In this document: positions 28,706 to 37,849 of the stretch, piece by piece
Numbering within the stretch: position 1 is the first letter of the stretch
Layout of the letters: every line of letters begins with the position of its first letter
Assembly (NCBI RefSeq): GCF_000744935.1
Contig: NZ_JQMW01000014.1
Location: 1-64,000 of the forward strand
Direction: 5' to 3'
Source: Clostridium sp. KNHs214
Lineage (GTDB): Bacteria > Bacillota > Clostridia > Clostridiales > Clostridiaceae
Length of the DNA stretch: 64,000 nucleotides
Program-made: the position numbers and the translations under genes
Notes under the pieces: model-generated
The model's input: only the letters and a program-made list of their open reading frames with translations
What the model was told of the DNA's origin: nothing
Database searches by the model: none

Positions 28706-29602
28706 TTATTTTAAATTTATTCTCCATATTACTGACTCTCTTTTCTTTATAGGAGTCCTTTTTATACACCAATGTCCTATTATTTTTATATCATTATTTT
28801 GTTCTAATAACTTAAGTAGAGCTTGTCCGTAAGTGAGGTTCTCATCAAACTCTATGGGAGCTGATTCACAAAAACCTAACTGCTCAAATGCTGTGGAGGT
28901 CTTTCCACATAAATGTATTATAGAATTATTCAAAAACGGTTGAACTTTTTTTAATATATTAAGACTAATTTTTCCGCTTACATCCTTATACATCTTAGGT
29001 CCAACTATGTCCATAGCCCCTGCAGGGTCAGCAAAAGATATAATATCTGCACCTCTTTTTATGCCTTCTAACATATACTTTACAGTACTATCCTCAATAA
29101 CCTTTATAAAATTATCAACTATATCCCTATTTTTTCTTATACCTCTATAAAAAATCATAGGATCTACAAGAGAAGAAATTATCGTAAAAGGCCCTTCTAC
29201 ATTTAAGCAAACTATTTCTCCATGCTTTTTAATATCCTCAACTGCACACAATACTTCTTCTATTCTACCTTTATTCAAATCTATTTCTTTTATATTCTCT
29301 AATTCCTCAATACTACTGTAGACGTAGCTGTCCACCCTTGGTCCTGTTTTTTCATCACCAAGCTTTATATTTGCTCCTATGGCCTCAGCTTCAACGGTAG
29401 CACAAAAAGGTATTCTACATATACTATCTTTTCTATAATCTTTTAATTTTCTGGCTAAAAGACTTATATCCTCCTTATTTGTATGAGCCACCGGAAAACA
29501 TATGCCATTTTCTTCAACTATATTTTTCGGTATTGCTTCAAAATTATCTCCAGCACACTTAAATGCAACTTTAGATTCTAAAATATCCTGTGTCAAAAGC
29601 AA
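28706..29602 (-). CDS. UroD-like methyltransferase (MtaA/CmuA group), first paralog
   Basis: This 298-residue protein is related to uroporphyrinogen decarboxylase but sits with corrinoid genes, so a cobalamin methyltransferase role is more likely. It has the TIM-barrel landmarks CATVEAEAIGANIKLGDE, VEGPFTIISSLVDP, GIKRGADIISFADPAGAMDIVGP and IIHLCGKTS; the last supplies the HxCG zinc-thiol motif of MtaA-type enzymes. It is shorter than the paralog at 31.6-32.6 kb and has a different C-terminus. It could move a methyl group between a corrinoid protein and a donor or acceptor. No ribosome site is obvious. It is transcribed after the RACo gene across a 280-bp gap containing a half MITE. Confidence 0.78.
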   Translation of the reverse strand: MLLTQDILESKVAFKCAGDNFEAIPKNIVEENGICFPVAHTNKEDISLLARKLKDYRKDSICRIPFCATVEAEAIGANIKLGDEKTGPRVDSYVYSSIEELENIKEIDLNKGRIEEVLCAVEDIKKHGEIVCLNVEGPFTIISSLVDPMIFYRGIRKNRDIVDNFIKVIEDSTVKYMLEGIKRGADIISFADPAGAMDIVGPKMYKDVSGKISLNILKKVQPFLNNSIIHLCGKTSTAFEQLGFCESAPIEFDENLTYGQALLKLLEQNNDIKIIGHWCIKRTPIKKRESVIWRINLK

Positions 29603-29797
29603 AAACCTTCTTTCCCATAATTCGGTAAATAATATTTTTTATTCTCTAACATACTATTAAATCTAAAATTTTAATTTATTAATACAACCAGTGCAATATT
29701 AAATTTTATAACTATAAATTCTTAACATCTTTAGTGTAATATGAATTCTATAATCTTATTTTCTTAACATATTAGTTTAATAGTAAAATTTATAATC

Positions 29798-29881
29798 TGA
29801 TTAACCCACAAATGGAATTATGAAATTTCTCTTCCATGACTTGCATAAGAGCTTGGAACAATAAATTTAATTTAAGAAATT
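29798..29881. repeat. Half MITE (TGATTA...CCCACA end) abutting the RACo gene 3' end
   Basis: TGATTAACCCACAAATGGAATTATGAAATTTCTC and the TGACTTGCATAAGAGC arm are present, but the opposite half is missing; the copy stops at the RACo stop codon. This half element may have been truncated by, or may have fixed, the 3' end of that gene. Confidence 0.7.
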
Positions 29882-31609
29882 CTAAAACTTTAATTCCTTA
29901 ACGAAATACTCCTGAAACTTTGGCTTTGTAGAGAGTTCTAAAACCTCTATACCGGATTTCACCGCTGTCATACTTCTAAGCATATTATCATTAATAAGTG
30001 CCAATCTAGCTCCTTCAATAGATGAATTGCCCACAAAAGTTATTTTACCTTTAAAATTCTTAGGTATAAGTGAGATATCCATAATACTTTCAGGATTTAT
30101 ATGATATCCAAAAGAGCCGGCAATTACAGCCTCTTCCACTTCATCTATAGAAACATTAATTTCATCTAAAAGCATTGTTACCCCTGTGGCAATTGCACCT
30201 TTTGCCAGTTGAATTTGTCTTATATCCTTTTGTGATATATAAATTTCTTCAGTTATATAGAATTTTTTATCTCTCAATCTGTGTTTAACTCTTTCATCCA
30301 AATTAGAATTAAACTTTCCACTGGAAAGTACAATATTGTTTTTTACTAAGCTAGCTGCAATATCCATAAGTCCACTTCCACAGATACCCTTTACCGGAGC
30401 ATTATCTATAGTTGTATAATTTATGTTAAAATCTTCATCAATAGAAAATGTATCTATTGCCCCTTCTTCAGCCCTACATCCACAATCTATATTCATGCCT
30501 TCTAAGGCTGGTCCTGCTGCAGTAGAAGTAGCTGCTAATTTGCCATTAGAAATTGCAACAATTTCCCCATTAGTACCTATATCAATAAAAATTGAAGAGT
30601 GTTTTTTCTCATTAAACCCTACAGCTATAACCCCTGCTATTATATCCGCACCAACATATCCCGATGCTGAAGGCAGAAGTGTTACAATTCCACCTGGATT
30701 AATGCTTATATTAATATCTTTTCCTTTAAAATTAAGTTCATTTAAAAATACTGACCTATAAGGTGCCCTGGCTATGGATTTTGGATTTACACCTAAAAAT
30801 AAATGAAGCATTGTTGTATTTGCAGCAATCATAATACGATATACATTATCTCTACTAAATCTTTCATCCAAAAGTTCACTTACCATACCATTAATCTTAT
30901 TAACTATAGTATCTCTTAGTATTTCCGTTCCATTTTCATTATTAATGCAGTAACTTATTCTTGTTAATACATCTCCACCATATTGAGTTTGAGGATTTAA
31001 AGAGGATACCTTATTTAATACTTCACCATCTTCTAAATTTACTAAATAAGCAGACATTCCTGTAGTTCCAATATCAATTGCCACTCCCAATATATCTCCA
31101 AAATATTTTCCAATATCTAAAAGATAATTATTACAAACAACACCTTGTATCTCTTCATCATTTTCTTTCTCAAGCTGAGCAATCTTTTCATATATGTCCA
31201 CAGAATTTATATTATAATCAATAAATTCAACATAAGGCGTAGAATTTTTCTTATCTTTCATAGGCAGTTTTACTTTTTTAATTGAACTATCTATTTCTGC
31301 CTCTACTGAATATCCTCTATTTATTGTTTTAAGAACCTTTTTAGAATTTAATAATTCTACCTCCACATCGCCTTTAACTCTAGCAAGACATGCCAATCTA
31401 ATATTATCTTTTTCATGGGTAAATTTCTTTTCTTCCAAAGTAGGAGGATATAACTCCCCTACTACTTTAACCTTGCACTTACCGCACATGCCTATGCCGC
31501 TACATGGAGTTTCAATATGAAGATTAGCCTTTCTTATGCAATCTGTTAACTTGGTTCCTTCCTCTACTTGAACTTCAATGTTTTCATTTTTAAAAACCAC
31601 TTTAACCAT
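29882..31609 (-). CDS. Corrinoid-activation protein (RACo-type: 2Fe-2S ferredoxin plus ASKHA ATPase)
   Basis: This 575-residue cytoplasmic protein has an N-terminal 2Fe-2S ferredoxin domain with cysteines C36, C42, C45 and C74 (CSGIGMCGKC...ACLARV), a linker, and a C-terminal ASKHA-type domain (GVAIDIGTTGMSAYLVNLEDG, IMIAANTTMLHLFLGV, IFIDIGTNGEIV, KGICGSGLMDI, AIAGSFGYHINP). This is the layout of RACo and related reactivators, which use ATP to drive reduction of inactive Co(II) corrinoid proteins. The corrinoid protein encoded upstream (32640-33287) is the likely client. The start overlaps the UroD-like stop by one base (31609), showing tight coupling. Confidence 0.9.
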   Translation of the reverse strand: MVKVVFKNENIEVQVEEGTKLTDCIRKANLHIETPCSGIGMCGKCKVKVVGELYPPTLEEKKFTHEKDNIRLACLARVKGDVEVELLNSKKVLKTINRGYSVEAEIDSSIKKVKLPMKDKKNSTPYVEFIDYNINSVDIYEKIAQLEKENDEEIQGVVCNNYLLDIGKYFGDILGVAIDIGTTGMSAYLVNLEDGEVLNKVSSLNPQTQYGGDVLTRISYCINNENGTEILRDTIVNKINGMVSELLDERFSRDNVYRIMIAANTTMLHLFLGVNPKSIARAPYRSVFLNELNFKGKDINISINPGGIVTLLPSASGYVGADIIAGVIAVGFNEKKHSSIFIDIGTNGEIVAISNGKLAATSTAAGPALEGMNIDCGCRAEEGAIDTFSIDEDFNINYTTIDNAPVKGICGSGLMDIAASLVKNNIVLSSGKFNSNLDERVKHRLRDKKFYITEEIYISQKDIRQIQLAKGAIATGVTMLLDEINVSIDEVEEAVIAGSFGYHINPESIMDISLIPKNFKGKITFVGNSSIEGARLALINDNMLRSMTAVKSGIEVLELSTKPKFQEYFVKELKF

Positions 31610-32613
31610 TACTCATATATTCCCTTCTTAACATACTCTGTCATAGCTTTCAAATTATCCACAGGCGTCCCCATACTTAATCCACAGGCAGGGGATACAA
31701 TGTCAGTTCCTGAATCTATACAATTTTTAGTTATAGATATTATTTTTTCCCGCTTTCCTGTATGAAGCAATTGCGTATTCACATTTCCCATAAGTCTTGT
31801 GCTTATTCTTGATCTTGCATCTCTTAAATTTACTATAGAATCAAAGCTAATTGCATCTGCGCCTATTAAATTAAGACTATCTATTATAGTCCTTGTATTA
31901 CCGCAGATATGAATAATCACAGGAACATTTAATTTATGTATGGCAGATATAATTTCCTTATATAATGGTACTGCAAACTTTTCAAAGTTTTTACTTCCAA
32001 GTATTTCTCCTGTAGCTGTAGGATCTGAAATTGCTATTACATCAGCACCTGCTTTAATCATTTCAATAGCATATTCTATTAAATAATCATTCACATACTT
32101 AAAAAATTTGTATAGCATTTCCGGTTCTTTTCTTATCATTTTAAATGCCATAAGAGGATCTACTATTGATGTAGCTGTACTTACATGTCCAGTTATACTT
32201 CCAATCACAGGTACTTCATCATTTTTAAGCTCATTTATAACTTCAAGCACCATATTCATTCTCTTTTCCTCTTTAGGTACAACTGAATATTCTGCCATTA
32301 TATCCTCTAAAGGATTGCTATTGTACTCCATAACTCTTGGCTCTACAAATTTGTTTCCTACATCAAGTTTCACTCCAAGAGGCTCCGCTTCAATAGTCAT
32401 GCAGTATGGAACCCCATAGTTTTCAAACCCTGTAAGTTCATAAACTCTTTTTGCTGCTTCAAGCATAGCAGCTTTTTCTGTATTATGATTTCCAGTAATG
32501 TCATCAAGTGTCTCAGTTACACATGCATTTAACATTCCACCTGGACAAATAACTGGTGGTCTATCAACTTTTTCTCCTTTTAAAACCCTTAATAGTCTTT
32601 CTTTTTGATTCAT
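31609..32613 (-). CDS. UroD-like methyltransferase (MtaA/CmuA group), second paralog
   Basis: This 334-residue protein has the MtaA/UroD signature: MNQKERLLRVLKGEKVDRPPVICPGG at the N-terminus, MTIEAEPLGVKLD, GHVSTATSIVDPLMAFKMIRKEP, AGADVIAISDPTATGEILG and IIHICGNTR (the HxCG metal motif), then ISFDSIVNLRDARSRI. The start at ATG 32613 is preferred, giving MNQKERLL; two upstream codons are in frame but add only MFI. It is encoded between the corrinoid protein and RACo genes. It probably transfers methyl groups to or from the corrinoid protein. Whether it is the substrate-side or the acceptor-side enzyme is not evident. Confidence 0.85.
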   Translation of the reverse strand: MNQKERLLRVLKGEKVDRPPVICPGGMLNACVTETLDDITGNHNTEKAAMLEAAKRVYELTGFENYGVPYCMTIEAEPLGVKLDVGNKFVEPRVMEYNSNPLEDIMAEYSVVPKEEKRMNMVLEVINELKNDEVPVIGSITGHVSTATSIVDPLMAFKMIRKEPEMLYKFFKYVNDYLIEYAIEMIKAGADVIAISDPTATGEILGSKNFEKFAVPLYKEIISAIHKLNVPVIIHICGNTRTIIDSLNLIGADAISFDSIVNLRDARSRISTRLMGNVNTQLLHTGKREKIISITKNCIDSGTDIVSPACGLSMGTPVDNLKAMTEYVKKGIYE

Positions 32614-32639
32614 GATAAACACCTCTATCCTAAGCTATC

Positions 32640-33287
32640 CTACACTACCCCCATCATTTCTTTTGCTTTTCTCACTGCCTCATTAGCATCTTTAGTATAT
32701 AAATCAGCACCTATTCTCTTTGCAAAATTACTAGATATTGGACCTCCTCCTATCATAACCTTATACTTATCTCTAATACCCTTTTCATTTAATTTATCAA
32801 TTACTGTTTTCATTCCATCCATAGTGGTAGTCATTAAAGTTGACATACAGATAATGTCTCCTTGAATTTCTTCTGATTTTTCAATAAATTCATCTAATGG
32901 CACATCTCTTCCTAAATCATGTACTTCAAATCCTGCTGCTTCCATCATTATTCTAACAAGATTTTTTCCAATATCGTGTGTGTCACCTTCAATTACCCCT
33001 ATAACTACTTTAATAGGAGTATCAACTACAGATTTGTCTAAATAAGGCCTAACTTTCTCCAATCCTGCATTCATGGCATCTGAACATATTAATACCTCTG
33101 GTAAAAAGTATTCTTCTTCCTCATAAAGTCTTCCAACTTCATTCATTCCTACTATAAGTCCATTTGTTATTGTTTCATAAGCAGGTATTTCTAATTCCAA
33201 AGACTTATTACATAACTCAACCACTGTGTCCTCTTCCATCTCAACTACTGCTTCTGCTATGTTTTTAAATAACTTTTCTTTTTCCAT
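32640..33287 (-). CDS. Methyltransferase corrinoid protein (MtaC/MtbC-like)
   Basis: This ~215-residue protein has an N-terminal four-helix cap (EKLFKNIAEAVVEMEEDTVVELC, GLIVGMNEVGRLYEEEEYFLPEVLICSDAM) and a C-terminal B12-binding Rossmann domain (VIGVIEGDTHDIGKNLVRIM, where the histidine is the expected lower axial cobalt ligand; ICMSTLMTTTMDGMK; VMIGGGPISSNFAKRIGAD). It carries methyl groups between two methyltransferases. The start ATG 33287 (MEKEKLF) follows GGGAG; the longer frame adds only MGEC and one residue. It is the first gene of the corrinoid operon. Confidence 0.92.
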   Translation of the reverse strand: MEKEKLFKNIAEAVVEMEEDTVVELCNKSLELEIPAYETITNGLIVGMNEVGRLYEEEEYFLPEVLICSDAMNAGLEKVRPYLDKSVVDTPIKVVIGVIEGDTHDIGKNLVRIMMEAAGFEVHDLGRDVPLDEFIEKSEEIQGDIICMSTLMTTTMDGMKTVIDKLNEKGIRDKYKVMIGGGPISSNFAKRIGADLYTKDANEAVRKAKEMMGVV

Positions 33288-33456
33288 GTTACACTCTCCC
33301 AACTTAACTTTTTTCTCAATATTTCGATTGAATTATACTTGTTACATATATCGTTTTCTACAGCTATGGGTAATTTCTATAGAAAGATCATTATCTATTA
33401 CCTTTTTACTGTTTACAACTATTCTCTTATTTTTTTTAAATAGTGGGGAAAATAGT

Positions 33457-33513
33457 GGGGACGGTTAACAACTTTTTGCTATCAAACTTAGCTAATAATT
33501 GTTAACTGTCCCC
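33457..33513. repeat. Complete REP-like hairpin, 57 bp
   Basis: GGGGACGGTTAACAAC pairs with GTTGTTAACTGTCCCC-type sequence around a loop containing CTATCAAACTTAGC. The 57 bases are identical to those at 37750-37806, and the identity runs on for ~12 bases to the right. It lies between the corrinoid operon and the ABC importer operon. Confidence 0.88.
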
Positions 33514-33611
33514 ATTGTTTTTCTTTAACTAATTACAAATTTTCTCTTATTTTTTATAAATTTATCTTGGGATATAAAATAATAAAACAGATATACTTAT
33601 GATCTTTCTTC

Positions 33612-34658
33612 TCAAGGTTGTAAACACATTAATGCCTTTTCATCAAAATTAAAATTCACATGTTCTCCCACTAAATATCTTTTACAATCTCTTCTATTCA
33701 AAACCTTTATTTTTATTTTTTCTCCACTCTGTGCTTCAACAATATATACACACACACTTCCTAGTTTAACTACATCTTTTATTATTCCATTAATTCCATC
33801 ATTACAAAAATATGCTTCTTCCGGCCTTATCATAAGTCTGAACTTGTCAATGTCCACCCTTCTATCACAACTTATTAAATACTTCTTTTTAAACAATTCC
33901 GATTGTAAAATAGTTTCACTGATCATTTTACCTTTAATTTTAAAAATATTTGTTTCGCCAACAAACTCTGCAACATATATATTGGATGGCATATGATATA
34001 TATGTTCTGGGGTATCCTTTTGTTGAATTACACCATCTTTCATAACAACTATCTCATCAGCTATAGACATAGCCTCCTCTTGGTCGTGTGTAACATATAA
34101 TGTAGTTATACCCCATTCCTTTTGAATATGCCTTATCTCTTCTCGCATTTCCACCCTTAATTTTTCATCTAAATTACTTAAAGGCTCATCAAATAGTAAA
34201 ATCTTAGGCTTAACTATAAGAGCTCTTGCCAATGCAACTCTCTGCTGTTGTCCACCACTTATTTCATTTATTCTATGCTTTTCATAACCATTAAGTTTTA
34301 CACTACATATCGTCCTTTTTACCATTTCTCTTCTTTGTGGTTGCTTTATTCCTTTAACCTTAAGACCATATTCAATATTTTCCTCCACATTCATATGTGG
34401 AAAAAGAGCGTAGTTTTGAAATACTAAGGCTATACCTCTGTTTTGCATAGGCATATTACTTATATCATTTTCTCCTATGCATATTTCTCCACTATCCTTT
34501 TCCATAATTCCAGCAATTACTTTCAAAAGAGTAGTCTTTCCACACCCTGAAGGTCCAAGTATAACTGCTAATTCTCCATCATTAATTTTTAAATTTATAT
34601 TGTTTAGCACTTGTATATCACCATATTTTTTATTTACATTACTAATAGTAAGCTCCAT
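33612..34658 (-). CDS. ABC importer ATPase (Fe3+/phosphonate/polyamine type) with TOBE domain
   Basis: This ~348-residue ATPase has Walker A GPSGCGKTTLL (about residues 36-46), Q-loop VFQNYALFPHMN, signature ISGGQQQRVALARAL, Walker B KILLFDEPLSNLD and H-loop VTHDQEEA, then a C-terminal TOBE region (FRLMIRPEEAYF). This fits the PotA/FbpC/PhnT group. The start MELTISN (34658) is preferred because GGTGGTGATGT precedes it. It is the last gene of the leftward operon binding protein - permease - ATPase. Transported substrate: Fe(III), 2-aminoethylphosphonate and polyamines are all possible. Confidence 0.88.
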   Translation of the reverse strand: MELTISNVNKKYGDIQVLNNINLKINDGELAVILGPSGCGKTTLLKVIAGIMEKDSGEICIGENDISNMPMQNRGIALVFQNYALFPHMNVEENIEYGLKVKGIKQPQRREMVKRTICSVKLNGYEKHRINEISGGQQQRVALARALIVKPKILLFDEPLSNLDEKLRVEMREEIRHIQKEWGITTLYVTHDQEEAMSIADEIVVMKDGVIQQKDTPEHIYHMPSNIYVAEFVGETNIFKIKGKMISETILQSELFKKKYLISCDRRVDIDKFRLMIRPEEAYFCNDGINGIIKDVVKLGSVCVYIVEAQSGEKIKIKVLNRRDCKRYLVGEHVNFNFDEKALMCLQP

Positions 34659-34703
34659 TACATCACCACCTTTTAAAAATTTCACACACCAATTTTATGT
34701 TAT

Positions 34704-36341
34704 TTAATCATTTTTATTTATTAAGAATATCCTTTTCAAATGGTTGCCATTAAAAACAATCTTTAATGCTAAAACCAATAGTATACTTATAAATGAAAGC
34801 ATAACAGATAGTGCTGATGCCTCACTTATACTACTGCTGGTCAAAACTTGAAATATCATTTGAACTGCAACCTTATTAGAAGGTAAGAGGAAAAAAATTA
34901 TAGCTCCTAAGGTCACCATATTTTTAGAAATTGCTTTTGTCATAGATGCCTCAAAAGCAGGTTTTAAAATAGGTGATGTTATATCTCTAAAGGTTCTAAT
35001 CTCACTAGCTCCTAAATTATACGCGGCTATTTCAATATCCTCTTCCGTATGCTGTAAAATGGAACTGCCAGATTTATATGCCACACTTAATGATCTAGAA
35101 ATACATATTATATAAATTACAATTTCTGTACCTATTAATATTAAAGGTGGCCTACTAAAGGCAACAAGATATGCTATTCCAAATAATATTCCTGGTACTG
35201 CTGATGGTAACACAACTAAAAAATCTGCTAATTTATTAAACTTGTAGTTTCCTCTATTTATTAAATAGGAAATTAATATACCCATAAAAGAAGAAATAAT
35301 TGAAGCTACTATGGATAATTTTATACTATTTCCGAAAGGTTTAAATCCATTTTTTAGTGCCATTCTAAAATTATTCAATGTAAAACTATAATCACTTCCC
35401 CATTTAGTCACAAACGCTCCTTGAACAATTAAAATATATTGTATGGTTACAAAAGCTATAAATACATATGTGATGCATACAAATATTATTTTTATTGTCT
35501 TATTAAGATTTCTATAACATATACTTTTGTTTTCAGTATTTTTTATGCTATAACCTTTTTTTGATAATATATGTCTTTGAAATAAAAAAGCCAATAAACA
35601 AGGAATTAAAAGAAATACTCCTGAAATAGATGCTTGCCTCATATCATATTGACCTATTATTTGTATGTACAGATCTGAAGCCAGCGTTTGATAGGGCCCT
35701 CCAATTATAAGGGGGGTACCAAAATCAGCCATAGATGAAAGAAAAACCAAAAGCGCGGCACTTAATATTTCAGGCAACATCATAGGAATAGTTATGGTAA
35801 AAAATATAGTTTTTTCTGTTGCTCCAAGATTTCTCGCAGCATCTTCAAGATTAGTATCCACCTTTTGTATAGCACTAGATATTAATATGTACGCTAGCAC
35901 CACCAAACTAATTGTTTGCATAACTACGATACCTTTATATCCAAATGGACTTTTATTTAATCCTAATAAATTATGGGTTATAACTCCTCTTTTACCGAAT
36001 AACATTATAAAAACAACCGTATTTCCAAAGGGTGGATTAAAAAGAGGTAATAGAATCAATTTTTTTAATACGTTATTTAAAGGAAACTTTATTCTATATA
36101 GAGTAAAGGCTATAATAAATCCAAAAAAAGTTGAAAATATAGTCACCACAATAGATACTTTTAAACTATTATTTAAATATGTAAGTGTTCTCTTTATCTC
36201 ACTTATCTTTATTCCAATACCTTCATCAGAAAATACACTTTCTAAAACCACACTAATTACAGGCATAAAAATGAACCATACTAAAAGTATAAGAAAAAAT
36301 ATATACATATAGTAGAAATAACTTTTCTTAGTTTTCATCAC
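34704..36341 (-). CDS. ABC importer permease, fused dual-domain type
   Basis: This 545-residue membrane protein has about 12 hydrophobic segments and two permease EAA loops: NLGATEKTIFFTITIPMMLPEI in the first half and NLGASEIRTFRDITSPILKPAF in the second. Two BPD_transp domains in one chain is the usual arrangement of FbpB/PhnU-like permeases for Fe3+ or 2-aminoethylphosphonate. It is followed after 45 bases by the ATPase gene and preceded by the binding protein gene. Confidence 0.9.
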   Translation of the reverse strand: MMKTKKSYFYYMYIFFLILLVWFIFMPVISVVLESVFSDEGIGIKISEIKRTLTYLNNSLKVSIVVTIFSTFFGFIIAFTLYRIKFPLNNVLKKLILLPLFNPPFGNTVVFIMLFGKRGVITHNLLGLNKSPFGYKGIVVMQTISLVVLAYILISSAIQKVDTNLEDAARNLGATEKTIFFTITIPMMLPEILSAALLVFLSSMADFGTPLIIGGPYQTLASDLYIQIIGQYDMRQASISGVFLLIPCLLAFLFQRHILSKKGYSIKNTENKSICYRNLNKTIKIIFVCITYVFIAFVTIQYILIVQGAFVTKWGSDYSFTLNNFRMALKNGFKPFGNSIKLSIVASIISSFMGILISYLINRGNYKFNKLADFLVVLPSAVPGILFGIAYLVAFSRPPLILIGTEIVIYIICISRSLSVAYKSGSSILQHTEEDIEIAAYNLGASEIRTFRDITSPILKPAFEASMTKAISKNMVTLGAIIFFLLPSNKVAVQMIFQVLTSSSISEASALSVMLSFISILLVLALKIVFNGNHLKRIFLINKND

Positions 36342-36469
36342 ATGCCATTCTCCTTTTTATAAAATTAAATCTACAAATTAACTTTAAAAATATAAAGTAA
36401 TTTGTAGATTTGAATATTTTAATAAATCTATTTTTTTTATTTCTTTATTACGTCTTTATTATTTTTTTA

Positions 36470-37576
36470 TTATTTTTTTATTATTTCTTTCCATTTTTTA
36501 AGTACTGCTGCTCTTTGTTCAGCACCCTTTTTAAAGTCTGCTTCAAATAATTTTATATCCTTAATTTTCACAAGATTATCTGGCATTTCAACATCACTTC
36601 TTGAAACAGAAACATTTAGTTTATTAACTATTGATTCCATTCCTTTTTTTGAAAGTAACCACTCAACAAAAACCTTTGAAGCTTCTAAATTTTTAGTTCC
36701 TTTTACTATAGAAACAGGCTGTGGCCACCATCCAGTTCCATCTTTAGGATATATAAGTTTTATGTAATCATATTTCTTTTCAAGCTCATTGTCACCGCTA
36801 CATGGATTTATTCCAACTATTGCTTCATTATTAATTACATTTTGTGCTGGATCACTTCCTCTTGGTGGGAAAAAAGGCACTTGTTCTCCTAGCTTCTTAA
36901 TGTATTCCCATCCTTTTTCTTCTCCCTTACTTTGAAGAACAGATGAAAGAATGTTATAAGCTGTGCCTGATGATGCTGGATTTGACATTGATACTTCTCC
37001 CTTTAGTCCTGTTTGAAGTAAGTCATCCCATGTTTCTGGCATTTTTAAATTTTTTTCCTTTATTAACTTAGTGTTTACTACAAAATTTACAATTGTAAAA
37101 TGAGTACCATACCAATATCCATTAGGATCTTTTACATTTTCTGATAAATTTTTGCCTTCATAAGACTTGTACTGTTCAAGCAACCCCTTTTGTGAAGCTT
37201 CTATAAAGGCATCCGCTCCGCCTGTATACCATATATCAGCTATTGCCTTTCCTGCTTTATTTTCACTTTTAATTCTTTGAAGTATTTCACCATTTTTCAT
37301 TGTTATATGTTCAGCCTTTATACCTGTATCTGCCTCAAAATCCTCAAGTATTGGCTTAATACTATCAGTTACACAATAAACATTTAATTTTGTATCCTTG
37401 AACTTGCTTTTATCAAAGTTTTCAAAATCATATTTTACAGCTTTATTCTCAGTATTTACGTCTTTAGATTTGCTACTTGCATTGTCCTTATTTTTAGAGC
37501 ATCCTGCAAACGACAATATTAATGTCATCGACAAAAAAAGCGTTGCAAATTTTCTAATAAACTTACTTTTTTTCAA
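36470..37576 (-). CDS. ABC importer substrate-binding lipoprotein
   Basis: This 368-residue extracytoplasmic protein has a signal peptide MKKSKFIRKFATLFLSMTLI and lipobox SFAGC, so it is a lipid-anchored binding protein. The mature part has the type 2 periplasmic-binding fold: VYCVTDSIKPILEDFEADTGIKAEHI, ADIWYTGGADAFIEASQKGLL, GVSMSNPASSGTAYN-like and VGINPCSGDNE. These match the Fe(III)/2-aminoethylphosphonate binding group (pfam13343-like). It opens the operon. Ligand identity is not decidable here. Confidence 0.88.
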   Translation of the reverse strand: MKKSKFIRKFATLFLSMTLILSFAGCSKNKDNASSKSKDVNTENKAVKYDFENFDKSKFKDTKLNVYCVTDSIKPILEDFEADTGIKAEHITMKNGEILQRIKSENKAGKAIADIWYTGGADAFIEASQKGLLEQYKSYEGKNLSENVKDPNGYWYGTHFTIVNFVVNTKLIKEKNLKMPETWDDLLQTGLKGEVSMSNPASSGTAYNILSSVLQSKGEEKGWEYIKKLGEQVPFFPPRGSDPAQNVINNEAIVGINPCSGDNELEKKYDYIKLIYPKDGTGWWPQPVSIVKGTKNLEASKVFVEWLLSKKGMESIVNKLNVSVSRSDVEMPDNLVKIKDIKLFEADFKKGAEQRAAVLKKWKEIIKK

Positions 37577-37749
37577 AATTATCCCCCCAAATTTAAAATA
37601 TCAATATAATTTTTTAAGTTCTCTCTAAGTGACATTTTATATTTAGACATAATTCTTGTCCAATAGAAATAGTCTATACTTCTTCTTTGACTAATAGATT
37701 GTTTGAATAGTTCTAAATAGATTTAAATAGGTTTAAATAGAAAAAAAGC

Positions 37750-37849
37750 GGGGACGGTTAACAACTTTTTGCTATCAAACTTAGCTAATAATTGTTAACT
37801 GTCCCCATTGTTTTTCTTTACTTTTCTTTAACAGTTGTTAACCGTCCCC
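37750..37849. repeat. REP-like hairpin plus a half-site that enters brnQ
   Basis: The 57-bp hairpin 37750-37806 is identical to that at 33457-33513. A further GTTGTTAACCGTCCCC lies at 37834-37849, inside the brnQ coding region (stop at 37818-37820), where it encodes the terminal WGRLTT. Confidence 0.9.
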
